A stretch of DNA of 64,000 bases from CBDHCC01 sp965219235. GTDB lineage: Bacteria; Pseudomonadota; Alphaproteobacteria; Sphingomonadales; Sphingomonadaceae. The stretch spans positions 2,666,001-2,730,000 of the forward strand of contig OZ244721.1 in assembly GCA_965219235.1 (NCBI GenBank), in the 5' to 3' direction. Below, in pieces: positions 29,439 to 37,335 of this stretch (positions are counted from its first letter, which is position 1; each line of letters begins with the position of its first letter). The translations under genes were made by a program, and so were the position numbers. The notes below the pieces were generated by a model, which searched no databases, was not told the origin of the DNA, and saw nothing but the letters and a program-made list of their open reading frames with translations.

Positions 29439-30242
29439 TCAGGCGTCCGCCGTCTCGCCTTTCGGCTGGGCCAGCTTGCGGTGCATCTGGGCCAGGACCG
29501 TGTCGGGGATGATGTCGGCGAAGAAGGCCTGCACCTTGTTCATGAACCCGGGCACGATGCCGGGCTCGCCCTTCTTCATGGCCTCGTAGCCGGCCTTGGC
29601 CACGTCGGCGGGATCGGCGCCCTTGCCGGCTTCGGCCTGCTCGCCGGCCTCCGTGTCGAGCATGTCGGCGCGGTCGAAGAACTCGGTGTTGGTCACGCCG
29701 GGCATCAGGCAGGTGACGGTGACGGCCGTGTCCTTCAGCTCGTTGCGAAGCGCGTAGGAGAAGCTGTCGAGGAACGCCTTGGTGCCGTTGTACACCGCCT
29801 GGAAGCTGCCGGGCATGAAGCCGGCGATCGATCCGGTGATCAGGATACGGCCGGCGTTCCGGTCCACCATCCCGCGCGCGATCTGGTGGATCAGCGACAC
29901 GGTGCCGACGACGTTCAGGTCCATCACCTCCTTGATCTCGTCCCAGTCCTGAGAGAGGAACGAGTGGCCGAGGCCACGCCCGGCGTTCGCCATCAGCGCG
30001 TCCACCGGCCGGTCGCCGATCTTCTGCACGAGCGCATCGACGCCGTGCTTCGTGGAGAGGTCGGCCCGCAGCGTCTCGACCGCGCCGGCGTTGTCGGAGC
30101 GCAGGTCGTTGGCGGCGGTTTCGACCTCCGGCTCGTCGGCGGCGATCAGCACGTCGTGGCCGTCGCCCAGCGCCAGGCGGGCGAGTTCGAGGCCGATGCC
30201 GGTGGAGGCGCCGGTGACGACGGCGAAGGGGCGGGTGGTCAT
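29439..30242 (-). CDS. Short-chain dehydrogenase/reductase
   Basis: 267 residues. Rossmann motif TGASTGIG at 11-18, NAGRG, catalytic Ser in LITGSIAGF and YNGTK for the Tyr/Lys pair, so it should be an active NAD(P)-dependent oxidoreductase. The substrate is unknown. The C-terminal tail (about 205-267) with GIVPGFMNKVQAFFADIIPD is of the DltE-like type. It sits convergent with glcB, and the two coding regions end 40 bases apart. Confidence 0.92.
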   Translation of the reverse strand: MTTRPFAVVTGASTGIGLELARLALGDGHDVLIAADEPEVETAANDLRSDNAGAVETLRADLSTKHGVDALVQKIGDRPVDALMANAGRGLGHSFLSQDWDEIKEVMDLNVVGTVSLIHQIARGMVDRNAGRILITGSIAGFMPGSFQAVYNGTKAFLDSFSYALRNELKDTAVTVTCLMPGVTNTEFFDRADMLDTEAGEQAEAGKGADPADVAKAGYEAMKKGEPGIVPGFMNKVQAFFADIIPDTVLAQMHRKLAQPKGETADA

Positions 30243-30314
30243 TCAATTCTCCTATGGGTTGCGGACGTTAGCGCCCGTAAAACGGGCTGGTTCCATCACT
30301 CCGCACCCCTCATA

Positions 30315-30440
30315 CGTCATCCCCGCGAAAGCGGGGATCCATGCGCCTCGAGCGGGGACGAAGTCGCTTTCGGGACGAGTGGAGCCTGGATCCCCGCTTT
30401 CGCGGGGATGACGAGGAGGCGGTGGGGATGACGAGGAGGG
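30315..30440. repeat. Inverted repeat pair (TCATCCCCGCGAAAGCGGGG type)
   Basis: TCATCCCCGCGAAAGCGGGG starts at 30318 and the reverse-complement arm GGATCCCCGCTTTCGCGGGG is at 30388-30407, followed by a partial third copy. The arms flank about 45 bases and can fold into a large cruciform between the dehydrogenase gene and the alcohol dehydrogenase gene. Confidence 0.75.
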
Positions 30441-30456
30441 GGCGGCCCTCAGCCCC

Positions 30457-31626
30457 TCAAGGCCTCAGCACCACCTTGGTCCACTCGTTCTGCTTCTCCT
30501 TGAAGTTCTTGTAGCCCTTCGCGGCGTCCTCCAGCGGCAGGTGGTGGGAGATCAGGAAGGTGGTGTCGATCTCGCCCGCCTGGATGCGCTCCATCAGCGG
30601 CTTGAGGTAGCGCTGCACATGGGTCTGGCCGGTGCGGACCTGCAGGCCCTTCTCCATCAGCGCGCCCAGCGGGAATTTGTCGGTCATGCCGCCATAGACG
30701 CCGGGGATCGAGACCCGCCCGCCCTTGCGGCACGCCAGGATCGCCTGCTTGAGCGCCGACGCCCGGTCCGCGCCCACGCCGACCTTCTGCTTCACGATGT
30801 CGGCCATGTTGTCGATGGCGAAGCCGTGCGCCTCCATGCCGACCGCGTCGATCACGGCATCCGGGCCGATGCCGCCGGTCATGTCCATCAGCGCGTCGCG
30901 CACGTCGGTCTCGCGGAAGTTGAGCGTGGTGGCGCCCAGCGACTTGGCCAGTTGCAGCCGGTGCGGATAATGGTCGATCGCGATCACCTTGGCCGCGCCC
31001 ATCAGGAGCGCGGACTGGATCGCGAACAGCCCGACCGGGCCGCAGCCCCAGACGGCGACCGTGTCGCCCTCCTCGATCTGGGCGTTCTCCGCCGCCATCC
31101 AGCCGGTGGGCAGGATGTCGGACAGGAACAGCACCTGGTCGTCCTCCATCCCGTCGGGCACCACGATCGGGCCGATATCGGAGAAGGGAACGCGGACATA
31201 CTCCGCCTGCCCGCCAGGATAGCCGCCGGTCAGGTGGGAATAGCCGAACAGCCCGCTCATCGCATGGCCGTAGAGCGTCTCCGACAGGTCCTGCTTGTCC
31301 GCCGGATTGGAGTTGTCGCAGCAGCTGAACTGGGCCTGCTCGCAGAAGAAGCAGCTGCCGCACGCGATGGTGAAGGGCACGACGACCCGCTGGCCCTTTC
31401 TGAGCGTGGACTCGGTGCCCACGTCCACGACCTCGCCCATGAACTCGTGCCCCAGGATGTCGCCGGACAGGACGCCGGGGATGACGCCGTCATAGAGGTG
31501 GAGGTCGGAGCCGCAGATGGCGGTCGAGGTGACCCTGACGATCGCGTCGCGCGGATTGACGAGTTCAGGGTCGGGCATCGTCTCCACGCGGACGTCGTGG
31601 GTGCCGTGCCAGGTGAGTGCGCGCAT
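30457..31626 (-). CDS. Zinc-dependent alcohol dehydrogenase
   Basis: 389 residues of the medium-chain MDR family, close to the formaldehyde-dehydrogenase-like branch. Catalytic zinc region AICGSDLHLYDG and GHEFMGEVVDVG; a structural-zinc-like cysteine cluster CGSCFFCEQAQFSCC; nucleotide-binding VAVWGCGPVGLFA. The insertion around residues 100-135 fits the larger members of this branch. It lies downstream of the SRPBCC membrane-like protein on the same strand with a 168-base repeat-filled gap. This pairing recurs in proteobacteria, but the substrate is unknown. Confidence 0.93.
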   Translation of the reverse strand: MRALTWHGTHDVRVETMPDPELVNPRDAIVRVTSTAICGSDLHLYDGVIPGVLSGDILGHEFMGEVVDVGTESTLRKGQRVVVPFTIACGSCFFCEQAQFSCCDNSNPADKQDLSETLYGHAMSGLFGYSHLTGGYPGGQAEYVRVPFSDIGPIVVPDGMEDDQVLFLSDILPTGWMAAENAQIEEGDTVAVWGCGPVGLFAIQSALLMGAAKVIAIDHYPHRLQLAKSLGATTLNFRETDVRDALMDMTGGIGPDAVIDAVGMEAHGFAIDNMADIVKQKVGVGADRASALKQAILACRKGGRVSIPGVYGGMTDKFPLGALMEKGLQVRTGQTHVQRYLKPLMERIQAGEIDTTFLISHHLPLEDAAKGYKNFKEKQNEWTKVVLRP

Positions 31627-31653
31627 GGGTGGGGTGTCCTTTGTTTCTGAGGT

Positions 31654-31795
31654 CCTCTCCCGCTTGCGGGAGAGGGTTGGGTGAGGGTTTTCCTGCTTCT
31701 TGTTCTTGTCTGGCGGGAAGGAATCGGAAGAGGAAAGGAGACCCCCACCTTCCGCCGCTGCGCGGCTCCCTCCTCTCCCGCAAGCGGGCGAGGGC
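31654..31795. repeat. Palindromic repeats (CCTCTCCCGCTTGCGGGAGA type)
   Basis: CCTCTCCCGCTTGCGGGAGA at about 31654-31673 and an inverted relative CTCCTCTCCCGCAAGCGGGC near 31770-31790 fill the gap between the alcohol dehydrogenase and SRPBCC genes. They belong to the same family as 4870-4990. Confidence 0.65.
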
Positions 31796-32577
31796 TAGGA
31801 TCGCCGATTGTCCGACGTGGCGATCTCGCCCGTCTCCATCAGCATCTTGAAGCGCTTGAGTTCGACGCGCGCTTGCACCTCGGGCTCGCGGCGGGTCAGC
31901 TTGGCGGCCCATTTGCCGAGCGTCCCGCCCGGCGGATCGTAGGCGACGACCAGCGTGACATAGGTGCCGCGCCCGCCCGGCGCGTCCCGGAACTCGACCC
32001 GCCCCTCGGTCTCGATCGAACTGTCCGGCGTGGACGCCCAGGCGATCAGCTCGTTCCTCTTCTCCGCCACGACCTCGGTCTCGACCTCGACCGTGCGCCC
32101 GGCCGGCGCCTTGACGACCCAGGTGGAGGTCTTGCCGCCCTCCGGCCGCACCGCCTTCAGGTTCTCCATGAAGGTCGGCAGGTTCTGGAAGTCGCGCCAG
32201 TAGGCGTAGAGTTCGGAGCGCGGGCGGTTGATGAGCACCGAGCGGCCGGCGACGTCATAGCCGCCCTGCTCGGAGCGCGCGGTGTGGTCCGGCGCGTCGT
32301 CATGCCGCCGCTCCCCGACCCGCGTGGCCTTGCCTGAGGACGACCGCTCCCCCGTCTTCGCCCGCATCGCGCCGAAGGTGGCGGCGGCCACCGCGAGCGC
32401 CCCCAGCCCGAGAGCGCCCGCCGAAACGGCAACGTCCTTGTTCCTCGACAGGCCGAGTTTCGCATCGTGGACGGCGCGCTGCGCGGGTGAGGCGGCCTTG
32501 GCCTGTTCCTTGGCCACGACCGCACCGGGGTCGGGCAGCCGGCCGTCGGGCGCGGTGGTGTCGGTGTCGATCGTCAT
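31795..32577 (-). CDS. SRPBCC-family protein with N-terminal membrane segment
   Basis: 260 residues. A charged N-terminus is followed by a hydrophobic stretch at about 53-73 (VSAGALGLGALAVAAATFGA) and a C-terminal polyketide cyclase/dehydrase-like lipid-transport fold (about 105-245: SVLINRPRSELYAYWRDFQN, LPTFMENLKAV, YVTLVVAYDPPGGTLGKWAA). AAGGAG precedes ATG 32577; a longer upstream frame adds only repeat-derived codons. Proteins of this type bind hydrophobic ligands. Its partner downstream is the alcohol dehydrogenase at 30457-31626. Confidence 0.85.
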   Translation of the reverse strand: MTIDTDTTAPDGRLPDPGAVVAKEQAKAASPAQRAVHDAKLGLSRNKDVAVSAGALGLGALAVAAATFGAMRAKTGERSSSGKATRVGERRHDDAPDHTARSEQGGYDVAGRSVLINRPRSELYAYWRDFQNLPTFMENLKAVRPEGGKTSTWVVKAPAGRTVEVETEVVAEKRNELIAWASTPDSSIETEGRVEFRDAPGGRGTYVTLVVAYDPPGGTLGKWAAKLTRREPEVQARVELKRFKMLMETGEIATSDNRRS

Positions 32578-32629
32578 GCGGTTCTCCTTTGGTGCGAGAA
32601 CGTGAGGGATGGGCGGGGGTTGCATTGAA

Positions 32630-32760
32630 CATCCCTCTCCCGCCGGGAGAGGGAGGGAGCCGCGTCAGCGGCGGGAGGGCGAGGGTGAGAGTCCGCACAG
32701 GCCGGTCATCCTCACCCTGTCCCTCTCCCGGCGGGAGAGGGGACGCGCACGGAGATCTCA
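32630..32760. repeat. Palindromic repeats (CCCTCTCCCGCCGGGAGAGG type)
   Basis: CCCTCTCCCGCCGGGAGAGG near 32633 and TCCCTCTCCCGGCGGGAGAG near 32729 bracket a purine/pyrimidine-skewed linker. They occupy most of the gap between gshA and the SRPBCC gene. Confidence 0.65.
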
Positions 32761-32808
32761 CTCCATCCTTCCGCAGTCTTCCCCCTCCGGGGAGAAGGTC
32801 CGCCGCCC

Positions 32809-34179
32809 TCAGAAACTCTCCAGCTCGTACACCCGGCTCACATCCCCGCCCCACGCGCCCCCGTACAGGTCGAGCAGCCGCGCCGCCGGCACCTTGCCCG
32901 AACGCGCGATCTCGCGCAGCGGGTCGAGGAAGCCGCTCTCGTCGTCGCCGGCCGCGTTCAGCCGCTTCCTCGCCGACAGCCCGGCCGCCGCGATGTCGAG
33001 CACCTCGCCGGCGATGGTGCGGAGAGTGCCGCCGGGGATCGGCGCGTCGAGGCCCAGCTTCGGCACCGCGTCGCGCAAGCCCTGGCGCGCCGCCATCGAC
33101 CAGTCCTTGACCACGTCCCAGGCCGCCGCCAGCGCCGTGTCGTCATAGAGCAGCCCGACCCACAAGGCGGGCAGCGCGCAGATGCGGTTCCACGGCCCCC
33201 CGTCCGCCCCGCGCATCTCCAGGAAGCTCTTGAGCCGCACCTCCGGAAAGGCGGTGGAGAGGTGGTCGATCCAGTCGCTCATCCGCGGCCGCTCGCCCGG
33301 CAGGATGGAGAGCTTGCCGTCCAGGAAATCCCGGAAGGACAGCCCGCTCGCGTCCAGATACGCGCCGTCGCGCCAGACGAAGTACATCGGCACGTCGAGC
33401 ATGTAATCGACATAGCGCTCGTACCCGAACCCGTCTTCGAACACGAAGGGCAGCATCCCCGTGCGATGAGGATCGGTGTCGGACCAGATGTGGGAGCGGT
33501 AGGACAGGAACCCGTTGGGCCGCCCCTCGGTAAAGGGCGAGTTGGCGAACAGCGCGGTGGCGAGCGGCTGGAGCGCCAGGCCGACGCGGAACTTGGCCGC
33601 CATGTCGGCCTCGCTCGCATAGTCCAGATTGACCTGGATGGTGCAGGTCCTCAGCATCATGTCGAGGCCCATCGTGCCCACACGCGGCATGTGACGCGCC
33701 ATGATCTCGTAGCGCGCCTTGGGCATGAACGGCAGCTCGGCGCGAGCCTTGTCGGGCCACATGCCGAGGCCCAGGAAGCCGAGCCCGGTCGCGGCCCCGA
33801 CCGCCTTGACCTGCTCCAAGTGACGCCCGGTCTCCGCGCAGGTCTCGTGCAGCGTCTCCAGCGGCGCGCCCGACAGCTCCAGTTGCCCGGCCGGTTCCAG
33901 GCTGACGGTGCCGTCCGCGCCCGCCATCGCGATGACCTGCCCGCCCTCCACCACCGGCTCCCAGCCATAGTCGGTGAGCGCCATCAGCAGGTCGCGGATG
34001 CCGCCGGGCTCACCGTAGGAGGGCGCGTGGTGGTCGTTCACGCAGTAGACGAACTTCTCGTGCTCGGTGCCGATCCGCCATCGGTCCGGCGACTTCTCGC
34101 CCTCGTGCATCGGCCGCGCCAGGTCGGCGACGCTCTCGATGACCGGATCGTCGGAGGAGGCGGCGCCGCGCGTGCTCAT
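32809..34179 (-). CDS. gshA: Glutamate-cysteine ligase (plant-type)
   Basis: Makes gamma-glutamylcysteine from Glu, Cys and ATP, the first step of glutathione synthesis. 456 residues of the plant/alphaproteobacterial GCL family. Recognisable blocks: WRIGTEHEKFVY near 35, VSLEPAGQLELSG, GFLGLGMWPDKAR, TCTIQVNLDYASEADM, GPWNRICALPALWVGLLYD. ATG 34179 begins the conserved protein. gshB is not in the window. The product could also feed ergothioneine synthesis (egtB-egtD at 57-59 kb). Confidence 0.95.
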   Translation of the reverse strand: MSTRGAASSDDPVIESVADLARPMHEGEKSPDRWRIGTEHEKFVYCVNDHHAPSYGEPGGIRDLLMALTDYGWEPVVEGGQVIAMAGADGTVSLEPAGQLELSGAPLETLHETCAETGRHLEQVKAVGAATGLGFLGLGMWPDKARAELPFMPKARYEIMARHMPRVGTMGLDMMLRTCTIQVNLDYASEADMAAKFRVGLALQPLATALFANSPFTEGRPNGFLSYRSHIWSDTDPHRTGMLPFVFEDGFGYERYVDYMLDVPMYFVWRDGAYLDASGLSFRDFLDGKLSILPGERPRMSDWIDHLSTAFPEVRLKSFLEMRGADGGPWNRICALPALWVGLLYDDTALAAAWDVVKDWSMAARQGLRDAVPKLGLDAPIPGGTLRTIAGEVLDIAAAGLSARKRLNAAGDDESGFLDPLREIARSGKVPAARLLDLYGGAWGGDVSRVYELESF

Positions 34180-34238
34180 GGCGTCCTCGCCTTGGCGGCA
34201 ATGTCCCGGCTTGCCAAGCGCGCAGGCCTTACGCGGCG

Positions 34239-34246
34239 TTAACCCT
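34239..34246 (+). promoter_or_regulatory. CtrA-like half-site upstream of DUF11 gene
   Basis: TTAACCCT, seven of eight bases of the TTAACCAT CtrA half-site, 23 bases before the start codon. Such a short motif may be chance; it gains weight only from similar boxes at 41990, 45782 and 48161. Confidence 0.25.
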
Positions 34247-34268
34247 CCCGGGGCTAATCCTCCGCGCG

Positions 34269-35462
34269 ATGGCCGGCCGTGCGCTCCTCCCGCTCTCCTT
34301 CGCGCTCGGGCTGGCTCTTCCGAGCGGGGCGCGCGCGCAGACGAGCTGTTCCGCCCAGCAGCAATTCCGGCTCGACTGGAACGCGCAGCCACCGGGCGCG
34401 CAGGGGACGGGCGCGAAAGGCTACACCGCCACCGACGCAACGGGACGACCGCACACCGTCACGCTCAGCTACAGCGGCGCGGTGGGCGCGCTCAACACGG
34501 GCGCGACCGTCAGCACCGTGGAAACCGGCGGGCAGGGCACGGGCACCGCCAGCCTTCGGCTCGGCGCGACCTTCGGAGGCTTCGCGACCGACATCGACGG
34601 CACGACGAACGTCGTCGTCGTCCGGCTGCAATTCGAACGCATCATCCGCGAGCTCCAGTTCCTGATCTTCGACATCGACACCTCCGCCGACACCTTTCGC
34701 GATTGGATCAAGATCACCGGGTTCACAACGGCCGGCACGGCCCTGACGCCGCGGATCGAATCGGCGGGTGGGCGCAACAACCAGACCGATCCGGGCGGCG
34801 GCACACCCTACACCACGGCGATCGGCGCCGGCACGCTCAACGGCCGCGGCTTCACCAGCCGCGAAGTCGTCGGCAACGCCGCGAACGCTGCGAGCACCAG
34901 CGCCGCGGGCAATGTGCTCGTCGGCTTCACCGAGCCCGTGGACCGGGTCGAGATCCGCTACGCCAACGGGCACACCGCCTTCAACACGCCGACGAGCGGC
35001 GCTCCCGGCGCGCAGGCCGTGGCGATCCACGACCTGCTGTTCTGCACCATGCCCGCCCTGACGCTGGCCAAGTCATCGGCTCCGGTCGGCACGACAGGCG
35101 CCGCTCGCCTCGCCGTCCCCGGCTCCGCTATCGATTACACGCTGACCGTGACCAACACCGGCGGCAGCCCGGTGGACGTGAACTCCACCCTGATCGCCGA
35201 CGTGCTGCCGCTCCAGGTGACCTTCTTCAACGGCGACATCGACCCTGCGACGCCCGGGGTGCAGGCCGCCGTGCTGACCGGGCCGGGGAGCGGGCTGACG
35301 CTGGCGAGCGCCAATGTCAGCTACTCGAACGGCGGGACGAGCTATGGCTACACGCCGGCGGCGGGGTACGACCCGGCCGTGCGCGCGGTGCGGTTCCAGC
35401 CGCAGGGACAGCTGGCCGCCTATGCGAGCGCCACCATCCGGTTCCGGGTGCGGATCAACTAG
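34269..35462 (+). CDS. Exported DUF11-domain surface protein
   Basis: 397 residues with a clear signal peptide (LPLSFALGLALPSGARAQ). Residues about 30-265 form a beta-rich domain with FDIDTSADTFRDWIKITGF, like fibronectin/adhesin-type calcium domains. Residues about 270-390 are a DUF11 repeat (LTLAKSSAPVGTTGAARL, SAIDYTLTVTNTGGSPVDV, LIADVLPLQVTFFNGD) ending exactly with the domain. No anchor is visible, so it is secreted or loosely surface-bound. The stop overlaps the stop of convergent rsmE by 4 bases. Confidence 0.85.
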   Translation: MAGRALLPLSFALGLALPSGARAQTSCSAQQQFRLDWNAQPPGAQGTGAKGYTATDATGRPHTVTLSYSGAVGALNTGATVSTVETGGQGTGTASLRLGATFGGFATDIDGTTNVVVVRLQFERIIRELQFLIFDIDTSADTFRDWIKITGFTTAGTALTPRIESAGGRNNQTDPGGGTPYTTAIGAGTLNGRGFTSREVVGNAANAASTSAAGNVLVGFTEPVDRVEIRYANGHTAFNTPTSGAPGAQAVAIHDLLFCTMPALTLAKSSAPVGTTGAARLAVPGSAIDYTLTVTNTGGSPVDVNSTLIADVLPLQVTFFNGDIDPATPGVQAAVLTGPGSGLTLASANVSYSNGGTSYGYTPAAGYDPAVRAVRFQPQGQLAAYASATIRFRVRIN

Positions 35463-36199
35463 CGCCAGTCTCCGGCGACCGCCATCCAGAGCGCCGCGGC
35501 CGCGACCGCCGCCGTTTCCGCCCGCAGGACGCGCGGGCCGAGCGTGACCGGGGCGGCCCCAGGCACGGCCCGGATGGCGGCGCGCTCCTCGTCCGCCCAG
35601 CCGCCCTCCGGCCCGATCAGGAGGGCCGCCGGGCCGGCGCGCGCCACTTGCGCCATCGGCCGTCCGCCCGCCTCGTCGGCGTGGAGGAGCTGGCGGTCGG
35701 CCGGCCAGTCCGCCAGCAGATCGGCGAGGGGCAGGGCCTCGCCGATCCGCGGCAGCGCGGTGCGCCCGCACTGTTCGGCCGCCTCGACCGCGATCGCGCG
35801 CATCCGCTCGGGCCTCACCTTGTCCACCACGGCCCGGCGGGTCAGCACCGGGAGGATGCGCGCCACGCCCAGCTCGGTCGCCTTTTCCACCACCCACTCC
35901 CAGCGGGGGCGGCGGACCGGCGCGGCGCAGAGCCACAGGTCGGGCACCGCCTCGCGCGAGCCGAGGCGGTGTTTCACGTGAAACACCAAGGCCCGCTTGG
36001 CGGGCGGCCCGAGCTCCGCCGCCCACTCGCCGGTGCGGTCGTCGAACAGGCGCACCGCGTCGCCCTCGCCCAACCGCATCACGCGGGTGAGATAGTGGAG
36101 CGCCTCGGGGGTCGCGGGCACGGCCGCGCCCTCCGTCAGTGGCCGGTCCACGAACAGCCGGGGCGCGCTCGACGGTGGCCAGGCGGGGGCGGCGGGCAT
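35459..36199 (-). CDS. rsmE: 16S rRNA (uracil-1498-N3)-methyltransferase
   Basis: A SPOUT methyltransferase that methylates U1498 of 16S rRNA. 246 residues. N-terminal PUA-like part PRLFVDRPLTEG, then WEWVVEKATELGVARILPVL, EAAEQCGRTALP, and the knot LLIGPEGGWADEE and TLGPRVLRAETAAVAAAAL. The start at 36199 lies only 11 bases from the divergent ubiA start, and no ribosome site is visible on this strand, so the mRNA may be leaderless. Confidence 0.95.
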   Translation of the reverse strand: MPAAPAWPPSSAPRLFVDRPLTEGAAVPATPEALHYLTRVMRLGEGDAVRLFDDRTGEWAAELGPPAKRALVFHVKHRLGSREAVPDLWLCAAPVRRPRWEWVVEKATELGVARILPVLTRRAVVDKVRPERMRAIAVEAAEQCGRTALPRIGEALPLADLLADWPADRQLLHADEAGGRPMAQVARAGPAALLIGPEGGWADEERAAIRAVPGAAPVTLGPRVLRAETAAVAAAALWMAVAGDWR

Positions 36200-36210
36200 A
36201 GGAGGTCCCC

Positions 36211-37137
36211 ATGGCCCCGCCCGCCGCCCCTGACCAGACCCCGGACCCAACGCCCGACAGCCAGCATCCGGGTCTGCTGGCCCTGCTGCCCGCCCGCGCG
36301 CGGCCCTACGCCTCCATGGCGCGCTTCGATCGGCCGATCGGCTGGTGGCTGCTCTTCTGGCCCTGCGCCTGGGGGCTGGCGCTGGCGGGATCGCGCGACT
36401 GGCGGCTCTACGCGCTGATGCTGGCGGGAGCGATCGCGATGCGCGGCGCGGGCTGCGTCTACAACGACATCGTGGACCGCGATCTGGACGCGCGGGTCGC
36501 GCGCACCGCCGCCCGGCCGCTGGCGAGCGGGGCGGTGAGCGCGCGCGCGGCGTGGCTGTGGCTGGGGGCGCTCGCCCTCGTCGGACTCGCGGTGCTGGTG
36601 CGGCTGAGGTGGGAGGCGCGGGTGGTGGCGCTCGCCAGCCTTGTCCTCGTGGCCGCCTATCCCTGGATGAAGCGGATCACCTGGTGGCCGCAGGCCTGGC
36701 TGGGGCTGGTGTTCGCGTGGGGGGCGCTGGTCGGCGGGGCGGCGGTGACGGGTTGGCCCAGCGCGGCGATCGTGACGCTCTATGTCGGGACTGTGGCGTG
36801 GGTGGTGGGCTACGACACGGTGTACGCGCTGTCGGATCGGGCGGACGACGCGCTGATCGGCGTGCGCTCCTCCGCGCTCCGGCTGGGGAGGGCGGTGCGG
36901 GTCGGCGTGGCGCTGTTCTACGGCCTCGCGCTGGCGCTCTGGGCGGCGGCCCTGTGGCAGGTGAGGGGGCAGGGTCTGGCGCTGGTCGGCCTCGCGCCCG
37001 CCGCGCTGCACCTGGGCTGGCAGGTGGCGACGCTGCGGGCTGACGACGAGGGCGACCCGCTGGCCAAGTTCCGCTCGAATCGCACGGCGGGCCTGCTGGT
37101 GTTCCTCGCCTGCCTGGTGGTGGGGTGGACGGCGTGA
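36211..37137 (+). CDS. ubiA: 4-hydroxybenzoate polyprenyltransferase
   Basis: Attaches the polyprenyl tail to 4-hydroxybenzoate in ubiquinone synthesis, in the inner membrane. 308 residues with eight or so helices. The two prenyl-diphosphate/Mg motifs are seen: YNDIVDRDLDARVARTAARP and YDTVYALSDRADDALIGVRS. The Pro-rich first 20 residues are not family-typical. AGGAGG at 36200-36205 is the ribosome site and abuts the rsmE start. Confidence 0.96.
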   Translation: MAPPAAPDQTPDPTPDSQHPGLLALLPARARPYASMARFDRPIGWWLLFWPCAWGLALAGSRDWRLYALMLAGAIAMRGAGCVYNDIVDRDLDARVARTAARPLASGAVSARAAWLWLGALALVGLAVLVRLRWEARVVALASLVLVAAYPWMKRITWWPQAWLGLVFAWGALVGGAAVTGWPSAAIVTLYVGTVAWVVGYDTVYALSDRADDALIGVRSSALRLGRAVRVGVALFYGLALALWAAALWQVRGQGLALVGLAPAALHLGWQVATLRADDEGDPLAKFRSNRTAGLLVFLACLVVGWTA

Positions 37138-37159
37138 GGGGAGGTTAAGACCAAGCCTC

Positions 37160-37276
37160 CCCACTCCCGCTCAGGCTGAGCCTGTCGAAGCCGGGGTTCG
37201 GCGGAGAACCAAGTCCACCAAACCATGCTCCTTACGCCCACCGGCCTTCGACAGGCTCAGGCTGAGCGGGAGTGGG
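37160..37276. repeat. Long inverted repeat (GCTCAGGCTGAGCCTGTCGA type)
   Basis: The left arm (about 37160-37193) contains GCTCAGGCTGAGCCTGTCGA and the right arm (about 37240-37276) its reverse complement TCGACAGGCTCAGGCTGAGC, with flanking CCCACTCCC/GGGAGTGGG also paired. The arms are about 35 bp. It lies between ubiA and the TldE gene. Related copies are at 59528-59652 and 62528-62551. Confidence 0.75.
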
Positions 37277-37335
37277 GGCAACCCACTCGACCCACAACCC
37301 TCGACATCCCACCACCCCGTCCCCACTAGCCCCCC

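Noticed and set aside
30457..31626. Alcohol dehydrogenase as a second glutathione-dependent FrmA
   Set aside because: Its catalytic-site pattern (ICGSDLH, extra 100-135 insertion) differs from class III ADH, which is clearly present at 50119-51225.
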